The position numbers and the translations under genes are program-made. Source: Rugamonas fusca (lineage in GTDB: Bacteria > Pseudomonadota > Gammaproteobacteria > Burkholderiales > Burkholderiaceae_D). Taken from it: DNA of 64,000 nucleotides. Location of the stretch: the NCBI RefSeq assembly GCF_014042365.1, contig NZ_JACEZS010000017.1:1-64000 (forward strand). The letters are read 5' to 3'. Below, piece by piece: positions 9,373-18,752 of the stretch. The notes beneath the pieces were generated by a model that worked only from the letters and a program-made list of their open reading frames with translations, did not search any database and was not told the origin of the DNA. Position 1 is the first letter of the stretch; every line of letters begins with the position of its first letter.

Positions 9373-10299
9373 ATGAACTACGAACCGCCCGTCGGCCTGC
9401 TTTGCCCCGCCATCGTCACCAGCAATAACGGCCCCACGCTGTCGCGCATCGTGGCCGGCATGTGGCGCATGGGGGACTGGAACCTGACGCCGCAACAGCG
9501 CCTGACCCTGATCAAGCGCTGCATGGCGCTGGGCGTGACCAGCTTCGACCATGCCGATATCTATGGCGACTATGGCGTCGAGACCCTGTTCGGCGAGGCG
9601 CTGGCCTTGCAGCCCTCGCTGCGCGCGCGCATGCAACTGGTGAGCAAGTGCGGCATCAAGCTGGTGTCGCCGGCCCGGCCCGGGCACAGCATCCAGCACT
9701 ACGACACCAGCGCCGCCCACATCACGGCCTCGGTCGAGCAATCGCTGCGCGCGCTGGGCACGGATTACCTGGACCTGCTGCTGATCCACCGGCCCGACCC
9801 GTTGATGGACTTCGACGAGATCGCCGGCACCTTCAGCCGCTTGCGGCTGCAGGGCAAGGTGCGCCACTTCGGCGTCTCCAACTTCAGCCGCCACCAATTC
9901 GACTGCCTGAACCGGCGCGTGCCGCTGGCCACCAACCAGGTCGAATGCTCGCCGCTGCAGCTGGCGCCGCTGTTTGACGAGACCTTCGACGGCCTGCAGG
10001 ATCAGGGCGTGCGGCCCATGGTGTGGTCGCCGCTGGCCGGCGGCCGCCTGTTCAACGGCGGCGACGCGGCCGGCGAACGCGTACGCGCCGTGGTGCAGCG
10101 CATCGCCGACGAACTGCAACAGCCGTTTACCAGCGTGGTGTTGGCGTGGATCATGCAACTGCCATCGCGCCCCCTGCCGCTGACGGGCAGCGGCCGCATC
10201 GACGCCATCGTCGACGCCGTGCGCGCCACCCAGTTCAGCCTGAGCCGCAGCCAGTGGTTCGAGATCCTGCGCGCCGCACGCGGGCACGAAGTGGCGTAA
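9373..10299 (+). CDS. Aldo/keto reductase
   Basis: A 308-residue NADPH-dependent oxidoreductase of the aldo/keto reductase superfamily (TIM barrel). The catalytic Asp and Tyr are in FDHADIYGDYG, the Lys in LVSKCGIK and the His in LLIHRPDP. The stretch VRHFGVSNFS is a classic family signature. Length and order match the YdhF-like reductases. It sits alone after a 140-base gap that holds the previous terminator and no other clear gene. Its physiological substrate is unknown. Confidence 0.92.
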   Translation: MNYEPPVGLLCPAIVTSNNGPTLSRIVAGMWRMGDWNLTPQQRLTLIKRCMALGVTSFDHADIYGDYGVETLFGEALALQPSLRARMQLVSKCGIKLVSPARPGHSIQHYDTSAAHITASVEQSLRALGTDYLDLLLIHRPDPLMDFDEIAGTFSRLRLQGKVRHFGVSNFSRHQFDCLNRRVPLATNQVECSPLQLAPLFDETFDGLQDQGVRPMVWSPLAGGRLFNGGDAAGERVRAVVQRIADELQQPFTSVVLAWIMQLPSRPLPLTGSGRIDAIVDAVRATQFSLSRSQWFEILRAARGHEVA

Positions 10300-10309
10300 A
10301 AACAGCCTC

Positions 10310-11131
10310 TTAATCGTTGTAGACGGCGGGCGGCGCAATACTGCGCCAGCCCAGCTTCCAGGCCACGTTCAGCGCCAGCGTGGCGCCGATGTAGACGGCG
10401 AAGAACAGCACGAAGAACACGGTCTGCAACCAGGCCAGCAAGGCCAGGTTGGCCAGTAACAGCACCAGCGCCGCCTTGCTTTTCTTTTGCTTGGTGCTGG
10501 GGAAGCGGATGGTCGACACCATCAGCCCGCCCACGGCGAACAGCAGCAGCGCCAGCATGGCCGCCTGCAGCGGGCTGGCGGGCGGGTCCGGCCAGGCCAC
10601 CACCACCGACGCCACGCAGGCCGCGCCGGCCGTGATCGGGATGCCGACGAAATAGCGCGGATCGGTGCGGCCCACGTTGACGTTGAAGCGGGCCAGGCGC
10701 AACGCGCCGCAGGCGACGAAAAAGAAGCTGGCCATGCCGCCCAGGCGCAGCAGCGTGGGCTGGTGCGCGCCCAGCTGCACGAAGCCATAGCAGTACAGCA
10801 GCAAGCCCGGTGCGCAGCCGAAATTCATCACGTCGGCGATGGAATCGAGCTGCATGCCGAAGTCGGAACTGGTGCCGGTGGCACGCGCCACCATGCCGTC
10901 GAGCGCGTCGAACACGCCGGCCAGCACCAGCAGCACGGCGGCCAGCCGGTAGTCGTGGGCGTTGCCGATGAAGGCGTTGTCGACGGAAATGACGATGCTG
11001 CCAAAGCCGCAGGCGATCGACAGCAGCGTGACGAAACTGGGCAGGGCGAACTTGGCGCGCTGCAGGCGCGGACGGTGTGGTAAAGAAGTCAAATCAGGCG
11101 TATTCCAGAAAAAACGACGGGCAGGCGCCAC
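10310..11131 (-). CDS. pssA: CDP-diacylglycerol--serine O-phosphatidyltransferase
   Basis: A membrane enzyme that makes phosphatidylserine, the precursor of phosphatidylethanolamine, from CDP-diacylglycerol and serine. The CDP-alcohol phosphotransferase motif (D-x2-DG-x2-AR-x8-G-x3-D-x3-D) is complete in the stretch beginning DALDGMVAR. Six to eight hydrophobic segments surround it, and the stretch LPSFVTLLSIACGFGSI is typical of PssA. The open frame gives 273 residues from a GTG at 11131. A TTG at 11092 is an alternative start, so the first ~13 residues are uncertain. Confidence 0.92.
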   Translation of the reverse strand: MAPARRFFWNTPDLTSLPHRPRLQRAKFALPSFVTLLSIACGFGSIVISVDNAFIGNAHDYRLAAVLLVLAGVFDALDGMVARATGTSSDFGMQLDSIADVMNFGCAPGLLLYCYGFVQLGAHQPTLLRLGGMASFFFVACGALRLARFNVNVGRTDPRYFVGIPITAGAACVASVVVAWPDPPASPLQAAMLALLLFAVGGLMVSTIRFPSTKQKKSKAALVLLLANLALLAWLQTVFFVLFFAVYIGATLALNVAWKLGWRSIAPPAVYND

Positions 11132-11307
11132 CGGGATGGCGGCGCGCTATTGGCGGGCTATTTTACCCCGCTGCGCCGCTGCGCGGCACGTTCGCCCGCG
11201 CACGGCATTGCGCATACCGGGTGCGGCGCGGCCCGAGTTGCCTTAGAATCGACCCATAAGCGGCCTGATCCCCAGCGGCGGCCCGGATAACGACACAGGA
11301 GCATTCC

Positions 11308-12264
11308 ATGCACAGCCGTCCACGTTGGCACCTTCCGCTCGCGGTACTCAGCCTGGCACTGGCGCTGGCCGCGTGCGGCGGCGGTGGCGGTGGCGGCAAC
11401 GGCGGCGCCAGCGGCAACCCGCCGGCCAGCAGCAGCAACCTGCCGGCCGAGCCAGGCGCGCCCGCGCTGACCGGCAACGCGGCGCTCGATGGCTTCAACT
11501 GGATCAACTTCCGCCGCGCCCAGCTGGGCGTGGCCGTCCTGTCGCGCAACAGCATGCTGGAAACGGCGGCCCAGGGCCACGCCGACTATCAGCGCCTCAA
11601 CAACACGGTCACCCACATCCAGACGCCGGGCCTGCCCGGCTTCACGGGCGCCACGCTGGCCGACCGGCTGGCCAACGCCGGCTACGTGCTGGTGCGGCCG
11701 TATGCCTATGGCGAGATCATCTCGGCCACCAACAGCACCTCCGGCTTCGTGCTGGCCGAGGAACTGGTCACGGCCATTTACCACCGCTTCGTCATGTTCG
11801 AGCCGGTGTTCAAGGAAATGGGCACGGGCGCCGCGCTCACATCGGGCGGCTACTCCTACTTCACGTGCGACATGGCGGCCAACAACGGCAATGGCATGGG
11901 CCTCGGTGGCGGCCGCGCGGTGGGCTACCCCGTCAATGGCCAGACCAACGTGCCGACCAGCTTCCTGAGCAACAATGAAACGCCGGACCCCGTGCCCGAC
12001 CTGAACGAGGTGGGCTACCCGATCAGCATGCACGCCGACATCACGGCCACCATGACGGTGCAAAGCTTCACCGTGCGCCCCCATGGCGGCACGCCGCTGG
12101 CCACGCGCCTGCTCAGCCATGCGACCGACGCGGAAACGCCCACGTCGGCCGCCGCCATCGTGCCGCTGGCCGTGCTGCAGTCAGGCACCACCTACGACGT
12201 CGCCTTCAGCGGCGCCGTGGACGGCGTGCCCCTGTCGCGCAGCTGGTCGTTTACGACACGCTGA
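11308..12264 (+). CDS. CAP (SCP/PR1-like) domain lipoprotein
   Basis: A 318-residue secreted lipoprotein. The signal peptide ends in a lipobox (LALAAC) followed by a poly-Gly linker, then a CAP domain (about residues 55-230). The CAP hallmarks are FNWINFRRAQLGV, the HADYQRLNN histidine, and GEIISATN with the conserved Glu. The C-terminal ~80 residues resemble an Ig-like domain (TATMTVQSFTVRP, then SFTTR at the end). CAP proteins bind lipids or act on the cell surface; the role here is unknown. The gene lies alone, divergent from pssA. Confidence 0.85.
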   Translation: MHSRPRWHLPLAVLSLALALAACGGGGGGGNGGASGNPPASSSNLPAEPGAPALTGNAALDGFNWINFRRAQLGVAVLSRNSMLETAAQGHADYQRLNNTVTHIQTPGLPGFTGATLADRLANAGYVLVRPYAYGEIISATNSTSGFVLAEELVTAIYHRFVMFEPVFKEMGTGAALTSGGYSYFTCDMAANNGNGMGLGGGRAVGYPVNGQTNVPTSFLSNNETPDPVPDLNEVGYPISMHADITATMTVQSFTVRPHGGTPLATRLLSHATDAETPTSAAAIVPLAVLQSGTTYDVAFSGAVDGVPLSRSWSFTTR

Positions 12265-12300
12265 CGCCTTGTCCCCGATCCCCCTCACCACCGGAGCCTC

Positions 12301-12956
12301 ATGACCACACCCAGCGCAGCAGGTTTGTTACTGTCCTCGCGCGACACCGCCAGCCTGTGCGTGAGCGACGGACTGGATCGGGTGATGGGTGACCGCGCGC
12401 TGTACCTGCAGTTGTTGCACCGCTTTCGCGACGACTACCGCGCCCTGGGCCAGCAATTGCGCCAGGCGCTGGCCGACAACGCGCTGGCCACGCTGCGGCC
12501 CCGCGTGCACACGGTGCGCGGCGCGGGGCCGGCATGATAGGCGCGCGCCCCGTGTGCCAGCTGGCCACGGCGCTGGAGCCAGCCTGCCATTTGCCGGCGG
12601 CGGCCTGCGCGGAAACGGTGATGCTGCTGGAAGAGGCCTTGCACACCCTGCTGGCCGCCATCGACACGCTGCTCGATGACGTGCGCGCAACGGAGGCGAA
12701 CCAAGCGCCGGCGGCCGGGCCGGGAACGGCCGCGTCAACGGTCGGGCAGATGCCCGAGGCGGGCGCCAGCGCCGCGCTGCTGGAACGGTTGGCCCAGCTG
12801 CTCGACACGGGCGATGGCGCGGCGATCGACGTGCTGGAACAATCGGCCTCGTCGCTGGCGGCCCGGCTGGGGGTGGAGCGCTACCAGCGGGTGGCGGCCG
12901 CCGCCCACCAGTTCGATTTCGAGGCGGCGCTGGCGGCGCTGACGCCCCACCTGTAG
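12301..12956 (+). pseudogene. Hpt phosphotransfer domain gene, broken by a frameshift
   Basis: Frame one (12301-12537) starts after GGAGCCTC and encodes an Hpt-like helix ending in HTVRGAGPA and a stop. The frame starting at 12534 continues as GMIGARPVCQLATALE. Joining them gives H-T-V-R-G-A-A-G-M-I-G-A, the canonical phosphohistidine helix of Hpt domains. The break lies in the GCGGGGCC tract at about 12523-12530: two extra bases, or one missing base. The second half then reads as the helical C-terminal region seen after Hpt domains in hybrid kinases. No kinase or receiver domain is nearby, so this may be the relic of a hybrid kinase tail. It is a decayed gene or a sequencing error in a G-run. 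Confidence 0.6.
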
Positions 12957-12984
12957 CGCTCGCGCCGTCCGGGTGCCGGGCGGC

Positions 12985-13185
12985 TCAGCGCGTGTATTCC
13001 TTTTCCTCGTCGAAGGCGTCGGCGCATTCCTTGCCGCAGAAGCGGCGCACGCTGTCGAGCGGCTTGTCGCAGTACCAGCAGGCGCCCTTGGGCGGCAACA
13101 GCTGGCGCGCCCGCGCGGCGGGAGAAAGCGTGGGCGGGGGGCGCTCTGCCCCGTCGTCTGGCACGCTGTCTGGTTTCGGTTCCAA
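12985..13185 (-). CDS. Small zinc-ribbon protein (DUF2116-like)
   Basis: A 66-residue protein with a disordered Pro/Ala/Arg-rich N-terminal half. Its C-terminal zinc ribbon has the cysteines CWYC and, ten residues later, FCGKEC. The TTG at 13185 is chosen because GGAGG lies five bases upstream. Similar short proteins are widespread in Burkholderiales; the function is unknown. The 264 bases between this gene and the diguanylate cyclase gene contain no convincing gene and presumably hold its promoter. Confidence 0.75.
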   Translation of the reverse strand: MEPKPDSVPDDGAERPPPTLSPAARARQLLPPKGACWYCDKPLDSVRRFCGKECADAFDEEKEYTR

Positions 13186-13449
13186 GGCTCCCTCCTTTCG
13201 CGGCAGTACACAGGCCTACCAGCAGGTTACGTCAGCGGACGTCGGCGGGCATGATCGTGCGCAAACGGCCCCGCGTTGTGACCTATCATAACAGTTTCGG
13301 GGCCACCGCCAAGTCCGGCGGATCGGCAAAAATCCGACGCCGCGCACAGTGCGCAGCCCCTGCACAAGATGGCCGCAGCGGGGCATCCGGAACGAAAATA
13401 TTTTTCAATGGAAACAGCGCTGGCGATAGCCCCCAGGGCCGCGCCGGCA

Positions 13450-15177
13450 TCACTTGCGCCCGGCCAGCACCACCTGGTTGCGGCCCTGCTCCTTGGCCCG
13501 GTACATGGCCTTGTCGGCCATGCGCAGGAACAGCTCCGGCGTTTGCAGTTCATCCGGCACCTGTACCGCCACGCCCACGCTGATGCTGACCCAGCCGATC
13601 GGTGACAGCGCGTGCGGCAGGTGCAGCGACTCGAGCGCCAGCCGCACCTGTTCGGCCAGCGCCAGCGCCGCCTCGGCGTCCGTGTCGGCCGCCAGCATCA
13701 CGAATTCCTCGCCGCCGTAGCGGGCCGCCAGGTCGCTGGCGCGGCGCGCGTGCGTCTGCAGCAGGGTGGCCACCTTGCGCAGGCAGCTGTCGCCCTCCTG
13801 GTGGCCATAATGGTCGTTGTAGCTCTTGAAGAAATCCACGTCGATCATCAGCAGCGCCAGCGGATGGGCGCAGCGGGCCGCCCGGTGCAGCTCCGAGGCC
13901 AGCATGTCGTCGAAGCGGCGCCGGTTGGCGATGCCCGTCAGCGGGTCCGTCATGGTCAGCGCCGCCAGCTTGAGGTTGGCCTGCTCCAGGTCGCGCGTGC
14001 GCTCGGCCACGCGGCTCTCGAGCTGCTCGTGGGTCTGGCGGATGTTGGCCGCCATCTCGTTGAATTTTTGCGACAACAGGGCCATTTCGTCGCGGCCCTC
14101 GTACTCCACGCGCTGCCCGTAGTCGCCGGTGCGGGTGGCGCGCATGGCGCCGGCCAGCCGCTCGAGCGGCATGGAGATACTGCGCGCCACCACGTAGGCC
14201 AGCACCAGCGCGCCGCAGAAGCAGATCACGCCGATCAGCACGATCTCCTTGCGCACGGCTTGCGCCTCGGCCAGCAGCAACTGGTTGGGCAAGGTGCTGA
14301 CCACATACCAGCCGGTGTTGGGCACCTGGGTGTAGACGGCGAAGTAGCCGGCCGGCGGATGGCCTTCGGCCACCGTCTGCTGATAGGCCAGAAAGCCGGT
14401 CTGCTCGCCGCCACGCACGCTGGCGGCCAGTCGTTCCAGCAGGGCCGGCGCGGCCACCACCCCGGCGACGCGCTCGCGGCGCTGCACCAGCAGCGTGCCG
14501 TCACGCGCATCGACGACGAAGATATCGCTGCCCGCGCCCAGGCTGGCGTTGTCGAAGATGGCGGCGAAGCGGGCGGCCCGCACGCCCAGCAGCAGGCTGC
14601 CCATGAGCCGGTTGTCGTTCTTGGAATAGATCTGGCGCACCATGGCGATGGTTTTCTGGCCATCCCACAGTTCCAGCGCGCCCCACACCACGCGGCGCTG
14701 GCTGGTGCGGGCAGCGGCGCTGAATTCCACCACGCCGCGCCCCAGCTGCGCGAACACTTGCGGGTCGAGCACGTGGTTGTCGCGGTCCAGGAAGTACTTC
14801 TGGCCGAAATCCTGGAACGAACCGTAGCTGTCGAGCAGGATCTTGGTCAGGGCCGCGCGCGCCCGCCCCTTGTCCTCCGGATTGTCGAGCGCATAGCGGG
14901 CCAGCGCCGACTGCACGGGGTCCGACAACACCAGCGTCTCGCTGTCCGACTCGATTTCCGCCATGCGCAGCTGCACGTTCTTGGCGATCTGCTTGACTAC
15001 TTCCGTGGTGAACAGCCGGGTCTTGCGTTCGATCGCCTTGCTCGACTCCGCATACGAGATGTAGCCCGACACCAGCAGCGGCGTCAGCGAGATCAGGATG
15101 AACGACGCCAGCAGCCGGTAGCGGATGGTGATCTTGCGCAGCAACGCGGGCAGGTACAGGGCGATCAGGCGTCTCAT
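13450..15177 (-). CDS. Membrane-bound diguanylate cyclase (sensor, HAMP, GGDEF)
   Basis: A 575-residue inner-membrane enzyme that makes cyclic di-GMP. A membrane helix near residues 22-42 is followed by a periplasmic Cache-like sensor (about 45-305), a second helix (about 309-331), a HAMP domain, a short coiled coil and a GGDEF domain (about 412-575). The active site reads GGEEF, and an intact product-inhibition I-site (RASD) lies five residues upstream, so it should be active and feedback-regulated. It begins 21 bases after the stop of a solute-binding lipoprotein gene on the same strand. That suggests the binding protein feeds its ligand signal to this sensor. Confidence 0.92.
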   Translation of the reverse strand: MRRLIALYLPALLRKITIRYRLLASFILISLTPLLVSGYISYAESSKAIERKTRLFTTEVVKQIAKNVQLRMAEIESDSETLVLSDPVQSALARYALDNPEDKGRARAALTKILLDSYGSFQDFGQKYFLDRDNHVLDPQVFAQLGRGVVEFSAAARTSQRRVVWGALELWDGQKTIAMVRQIYSKNDNRLMGSLLLGVRAARFAAIFDNASLGAGSDIFVVDARDGTLLVQRRERVAGVVAAPALLERLAASVRGGEQTGFLAYQQTVAEGHPPAGYFAVYTQVPNTGWYVVSTLPNQLLLAEAQAVRKEIVLIGVICFCGALVLAYVVARSISMPLERLAGAMRATRTGDYGQRVEYEGRDEMALLSQKFNEMAANIRQTHEQLESRVAERTRDLEQANLKLAALTMTDPLTGIANRRRFDDMLASELHRAARCAHPLALLMIDVDFFKSYNDHYGHQEGDSCLRKVATLLQTHARRASDLAARYGGEEFVMLAADTDAEAALALAEQVRLALESLHLPHALSPIGWVSISVGVAVQVPDELQTPELFLRMADKAMYRAKEQGRNQVVLAGRK

Positions 15178-15198
15178 GGCGCGGTTCCGGGGGCGCTG

Positions 15199-16506
15199 TC
15201 AGCGGGCGCCGCCACGCACTTCGGCGCGCAAGGAGCGGTCCAGCTGGCGGGCCGCGTCGCGCGGCGAAGTCTTGCCGGCCAGGACGTCCTGCAGCAGCGG
15301 GTGCAGCTGCTCGATGGTGGAAGCGGGCAGGAACACGTAATACGGCGGCACCACCTGCGGATAGGCGCTCACTTCACGGATATAGGCCGTGATCTGCGGA
15401 TCGCTCACCATCCGGCCCGGCAACTGCTTCATGGGCGGGATGTTGCGGCGCGCGTTCTGCTGGATGACGAAGCCCTTGCCGACCAGGTAATCGAGCAACT
15501 GCATGGCGGCCGCACGATGGCGGGTATTACAGACGGCGAAGCCGGTCTCGCTGCCGACCACGGGCACGGCCAGCTTGCCGGCCGCATTCCAGGGCGGGAT
15601 GAACACCCCCACCTCGTCGCGCTTGCCCACCATCAGCCGGCCGGCTGCCCAGGTGCCCTCGAACGCCATGGCCGCGCGCCCGGCCGTAAACAGGCGGATG
15701 CCCTCGTCGTAGCCGGTGTTCATATAGTCGCTCTGCACATAGCCACGTGCGGCCAGTAGCTTGATGCGGCCGAAGATGTCGGCCGCCGCGGCCGTGTCCA
15801 GGTCCAGCCTGCCGTTGGCCAGCGCCGTGCGCCAGTCCGGCCGGTTGGCGGCCACCAGGTTGGCAAAGCCATGGCTGAACGGACCATTGCCCAGCATGTT
15901 GGGAAAGCCGCCATCGAGCACCAGCGGCGTGTAGCCAGCCTTCTTGAGCTGCGCGCACACGGCCAGGAATTCATCGAAGTTCTGCGGCAGGCGGCTGATG
16001 CCGGCGTCGCGGAACATGGTCTTGTTGTAGTAGATGACGGTGGCGGCCACGCCGCCGGCCACGCCGAAATGCTTGCCGCCGGCGCTGGTCCAGTCGGGCT
16101 TGAGCAGGTCCAGCATATTGTTCCACGCGGCCGTCTGGCCCACCTCGGCCAGCACGCCCTGCTCGGCCAGGCTGGCCGCGTAGGCGTTCGGGTTCACCGA
16201 AACCAGGTCGGGCAACTGGTTGGCCGCCACCTTGGGCTTGAGGTTTTCCTCGACCGAATTGCCGATCATGAATTGCACGTCGACCCGGATATCGGGATGC
16301 TCGCGGCTGAAGGCGGCCGCCACGTCGTGCATTTCCTTGGGCCAGTCGGGGGCCCAGACCAGGGCCGTGATGGTGGTGGGCGCCGCCGCGCCCGCTGGCT
16401 GGCTGGCCGGTGCCTGGCTGTCATCGCTGCAGCCGGCCAGGGCCAGCAACAGAAACAGCGGGGCGAGCAGCCCCATCCAGCGCGATGGTGTCGATCGTTC
16501 CCTCAT
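15199..16506 (-). CDS. Extracellular solute-binding lipoprotein (family 1, sugar type)
   Basis: A 435-residue periplasmic binding protein. The signal peptide ends in the lipobox LALAGC, followed by an Asp/Gln/Pro linker and the two-lobed binding fold of carbohydrate-binding ABC components (stretches ITALVWAPDWPKEM, FMIGNSVEENLKP, AAMAFEGTWAAGRLM). I set the start at the ATG at 16506, in front of MRERSTPSRW, because an upstream start would precede the signal peptide by 17 residues. No permease or ATPase gene is adjacent. The only operon partner is the downstream diguanylate cyclase, which points to sensing rather than import. Confidence 0.87.
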   Translation of the reverse strand: MRERSTPSRWMGLLAPLFLLLALAGCSDDSQAPASQPAGAAAPTTITALVWAPDWPKEMHDVAAAFSREHPDIRVDVQFMIGNSVEENLKPKVAANQLPDLVSVNPNAYAASLAEQGVLAEVGQTAAWNNMLDLLKPDWTSAGGKHFGVAGGVAATVIYYNKTMFRDAGISRLPQNFDEFLAVCAQLKKAGYTPLVLDGGFPNMLGNGPFSHGFANLVAANRPDWRTALANGRLDLDTAAAADIFGRIKLLAARGYVQSDYMNTGYDEGIRLFTAGRAAMAFEGTWAAGRLMVGKRDEVGVFIPPWNAAGKLAVPVVGSETGFAVCNTRHRAAAMQLLDYLVGKGFVIQQNARRNIPPMKQLPGRMVSDPQITAYIREVSAYPQVVPPYYVFLPASTIEQLHPLLQDVLAGKTSPRDAARQLDRSLRAEVRGGAR

Positions 16507-16710
16507 CCATGCTACCTCAGCGTGTGGCCGACTGTCCGCCCCGTGCAACGGGATCATTACGGTCAGCCCACCTTAATTTCCACCCAGATACATCCCATGA
16601 AGATGAGGTTACTACAAAGCCGGAAGTGTTGGAGTTTCTGGTATCAAAAAAGCCAAGAAACAACGTATTGCAACATGGCGCCCGGCCGGGCGACACAAGT
16701 GCGGCACGCG

Positions 16711-16741
16711 CCACGGCGGCGCGCAAACGGCGCCGCCGTGG
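16711..16741 (-). terminator. GC-rich hairpin downstream of the cytochrome gene
   Basis: Twelve bases at 16711-16722 pair with 16730-16741, leaving a seven-base loop. It lies 12 bases beyond the stop of the minus-strand cytochrome gene. No T-run follows on that strand, so it may act as an mRNA stabiliser or a weak terminator. The rest of the 16507-16752 gap shows no gene. Confidence 0.5.
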
Positions 16742-16752
16742 CGGAACCGCCC

Positions 16753-17418
16753 TTAGCCACCGGGCTTGATGGACGCGACATACAGGGACAGGCAGACGAT
16801 ATCGTCATGGCTCAGCGCGTGGGCGACCGTCTTCATGATGGCGCCCTCCGGACGCTGATCCGTGCGCTGGAACACCGCCAACTGCTTCGAGACATAATCG
16901 GCGTGCTGGCCAGCCAGGCGCGGGAATGTACCCACGCCCTCGCCGTGTGCGCCGTGGCAGGAGGCACAGGCCGGCACGCCCTTGCCGCTGTCGCCGTTGG
17001 CGAAAATGGCCTGGCCCCGTTGTTCGAGCGCCGCGTTGCTGGAGCGTCCGGCGGCCGGCGGCTGTTGGGCGTAGTAGGCGCTCAGGCCTGCGATCTGCTG
17101 GTCAGTGAGCCTGGCGCTGAGCCCCCACATGTATTCAAAGCCGGCGGGATCGGCGCGGCCATGGCTCCTGAACGCGCGCAACTGGGCCTCCAGGTAGGAT
17201 GGCGATTGCGCCGCCAGATGGGGGAAATTGGGCGAGGTCGACACGCCTTGCATGCCGTGGCAATTCGAGCAGACCTGCGTGGCGATGGTACGGGCCGACA
17301 CGTTCGCATCGCTCAGCGAGCGCGAGCGCTCCACCGAGGAGCAAGCGGCAAGACTGGCGGCCACCATCAGGGCCAGCGTGGCGCCCGCAACCGGGCGCAA
17401 GGACGAAAAGGCGATCAT
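16753..17418 (-). CDS. Dihaem cytochrome c4-like lipoprotein
   Basis: A 221-residue protein with two c-type haem sites: CSNCH (C50, C53, H54) and CASCH near residue 150. The halves are similar to each other, as in cytochrome c4. The N-terminus is a signal peptide ending in the lipobox SLAAC at C26, so it is probably a membrane-anchored periplasmic electron carrier. The ATG at 17418 follows GGAG by seven bases and overlaps the stop of the upstream gene (TGATG), so the two are translated together. It likely passes electrons to or from the outer-membrane cytochrome-barrel protein. Confidence 0.9.
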   Translation of the reverse strand: MIAFSSLRPVAGATLALMVAASLAACSSVERSRSLSDANVSARTIATQVCSNCHGMQGVSTSPNFPHLAAQSPSYLEAQLRAFRSHGRADPAGFEYMWGLSARLTDQQIAGLSAYYAQQPPAAGRSSNAALEQRGQAIFANGDSGKGVPACASCHGAHGEGVGTFPRLAGQHADYVSKQLAVFQRTDQRPEGAIMKTVAHALSHDDIVCLSLYVASIKPGG

Positions 17419-18752
17419 CAGTAGGCTCCCCATACGTAGACGAACAAGGTGTTATTGCCGCTGGGATTACGCCCCGCGCCATCGTAGTTCGCAACGGACC
17501 CATGATAGCGATTGAAGTGGTAATACTGCGCGCCGACGCGCAGATATTGCACCGGGGTCCAGAACAGCTCCGGTACCCAGCCGCGCGTATCGGGATTGGT
17601 GGCGGCGTCCGGATAGAGCGTCGTGTCGGAACTGCCCGTGGTGCTGAAATAACTGAGGCTGCCACCGTAGCGGGCCCGGTACACATAGCTGCCTTTGACT
17701 TTCAATTGCTTGAGCCGGTTGCCGGCGTTGGTCGCGATGCCGGCCACGTCGCCGTTGTCGATCGATTCGGTGATGTAGCTCAGTTGCACCGTGGCCGCAT
17801 GGGGGTCCAGCAGGTATTGATACTGGGCGTCGATGCCCCGGTCGCGATAATGGATGGTGGGGCCGGTCGGGTCCAGGTTATCCGGGTAGAGGTTGGCATG
17901 CATGGCCATCAGCCCGACCATGGCGCTGTGCGGTCCCCAGTCATGGCTGAGCGCGAGCCGCAGGTAGGGATTGGTGCCTTGCAGCTTGACCTGGTCGGCA
18001 TCCTTGGTCCCCTGGCTCAGGAACGACCACATTCCGTTGGCCGTTTGATAGCCCGCCAGTTCCGCGTACAAGGTCTGGTTCCAGAACGCGTAGCCGGCGA
18101 TGCCCGCGGCTTGCGCGCCCAGCTGCGACACGATGGGGGCCGCATCGGGGCCCGTCACGCCAAATTGGGTGGGCACGTACTGCATCCAGGCCGGCGCGCT
18201 GTTCCAGGGATCGGCCAGCGAAGGATTATTGTTGATCGTCAGGCCCAGGATCAGGTCGCGATTGGCATCGATCAGGCGGTCGGCATAACGCACCTCGATA
18301 TTGTCCGAGCCCCATTTGCCCTGCCACTTGCCGCTGTCGGGATTCTGGCTGTCATAGTTGTTGTAGGTCGCTTGCGCGAACACCCCCACATTCTCAGTGA
18401 CTTTCCCGGCGACGAACACACTGCCGGTCTGGAACAGCGCGGTGGCATCCTTGGCGAACGCCGCGTCATCCGTCGGCGAGGAACTCTTGGTATAGCTGAA
18501 CACGCCCATGGCCGACAAGGGGACGGCCCTGCTGCCGATGGTATAGCCTGTCATCTTGAACAGTCGGCCATAACTGGTCAGTTCCGGGAACTGGCCGCCG
18601 GCATGGCAGGCTACGCAATTCTGCCCCGTTTGGCGGGCGAAAGCGGGCAAGGCCTGGGCGCTGTGCGGACCACACAGCAGTGGAATCAACAGGAGTACCG
18701 CCAGATAGCGGAACTGAATGTGGCGTGTGGGAAAGAGGCTGGCGAAGTTCAC
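17418..18752 (-). CDS. Monohaem cytochrome c with a predicted outer-membrane beta-barrel
   Basis: A 444-residue exported protein. After a signal peptide (AVLLLIPLLCG to SAQA) a single haem motif CVACH lies at C46-H50, in a context (FARQTGQNC) seen in cytochrome/porin-like proteins. The remaining ~380 residues alternate in aromatic and polar residues and end in YVWGAY, consistent with a beta-barrel closing in an aromatic residue. I chose the GTG at 18752 because GGAGG lies six bases before it. Reading further upstream adds a Cys-rich stretch that looks non-coding. It is paired with the cytochrome c4-like gene and may form an outer-membrane electron conduit or sensor; that role is inference. 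Confidence 0.78.
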   Translation of the reverse strand: MNFASLFPTRHIQFRYLAVLLLIPLLCGPHSAQALPAFARQTGQNCVACHAGGQFPELTSYGRLFKMTGYTIGSRAVPLSAMGVFSYTKSSSPTDDAAFAKDATALFQTGSVFVAGKVTENVGVFAQATYNNYDSQNPDSGKWQGKWGSDNIEVRYADRLIDANRDLILGLTINNNPSLADPWNSAPAWMQYVPTQFGVTGPDAAPIVSQLGAQAAGIAGYAFWNQTLYAELAGYQTANGMWSFLSQGTKDADQVKLQGTNPYLRLALSHDWGPHSAMVGLMAMHANLYPDNLDPTGPTIHYRDRGIDAQYQYLLDPHAATVQLSYITESIDNGDVAGIATNAGNRLKQLKVKGSYVYRARYGGSLSYFSTTGSSDTTLYPDAATNPDTRGWVPELFWTPVQYLRVGAQYYHFNRYHGSVANYDGAGRNPSGNNTLFVYVWGAY

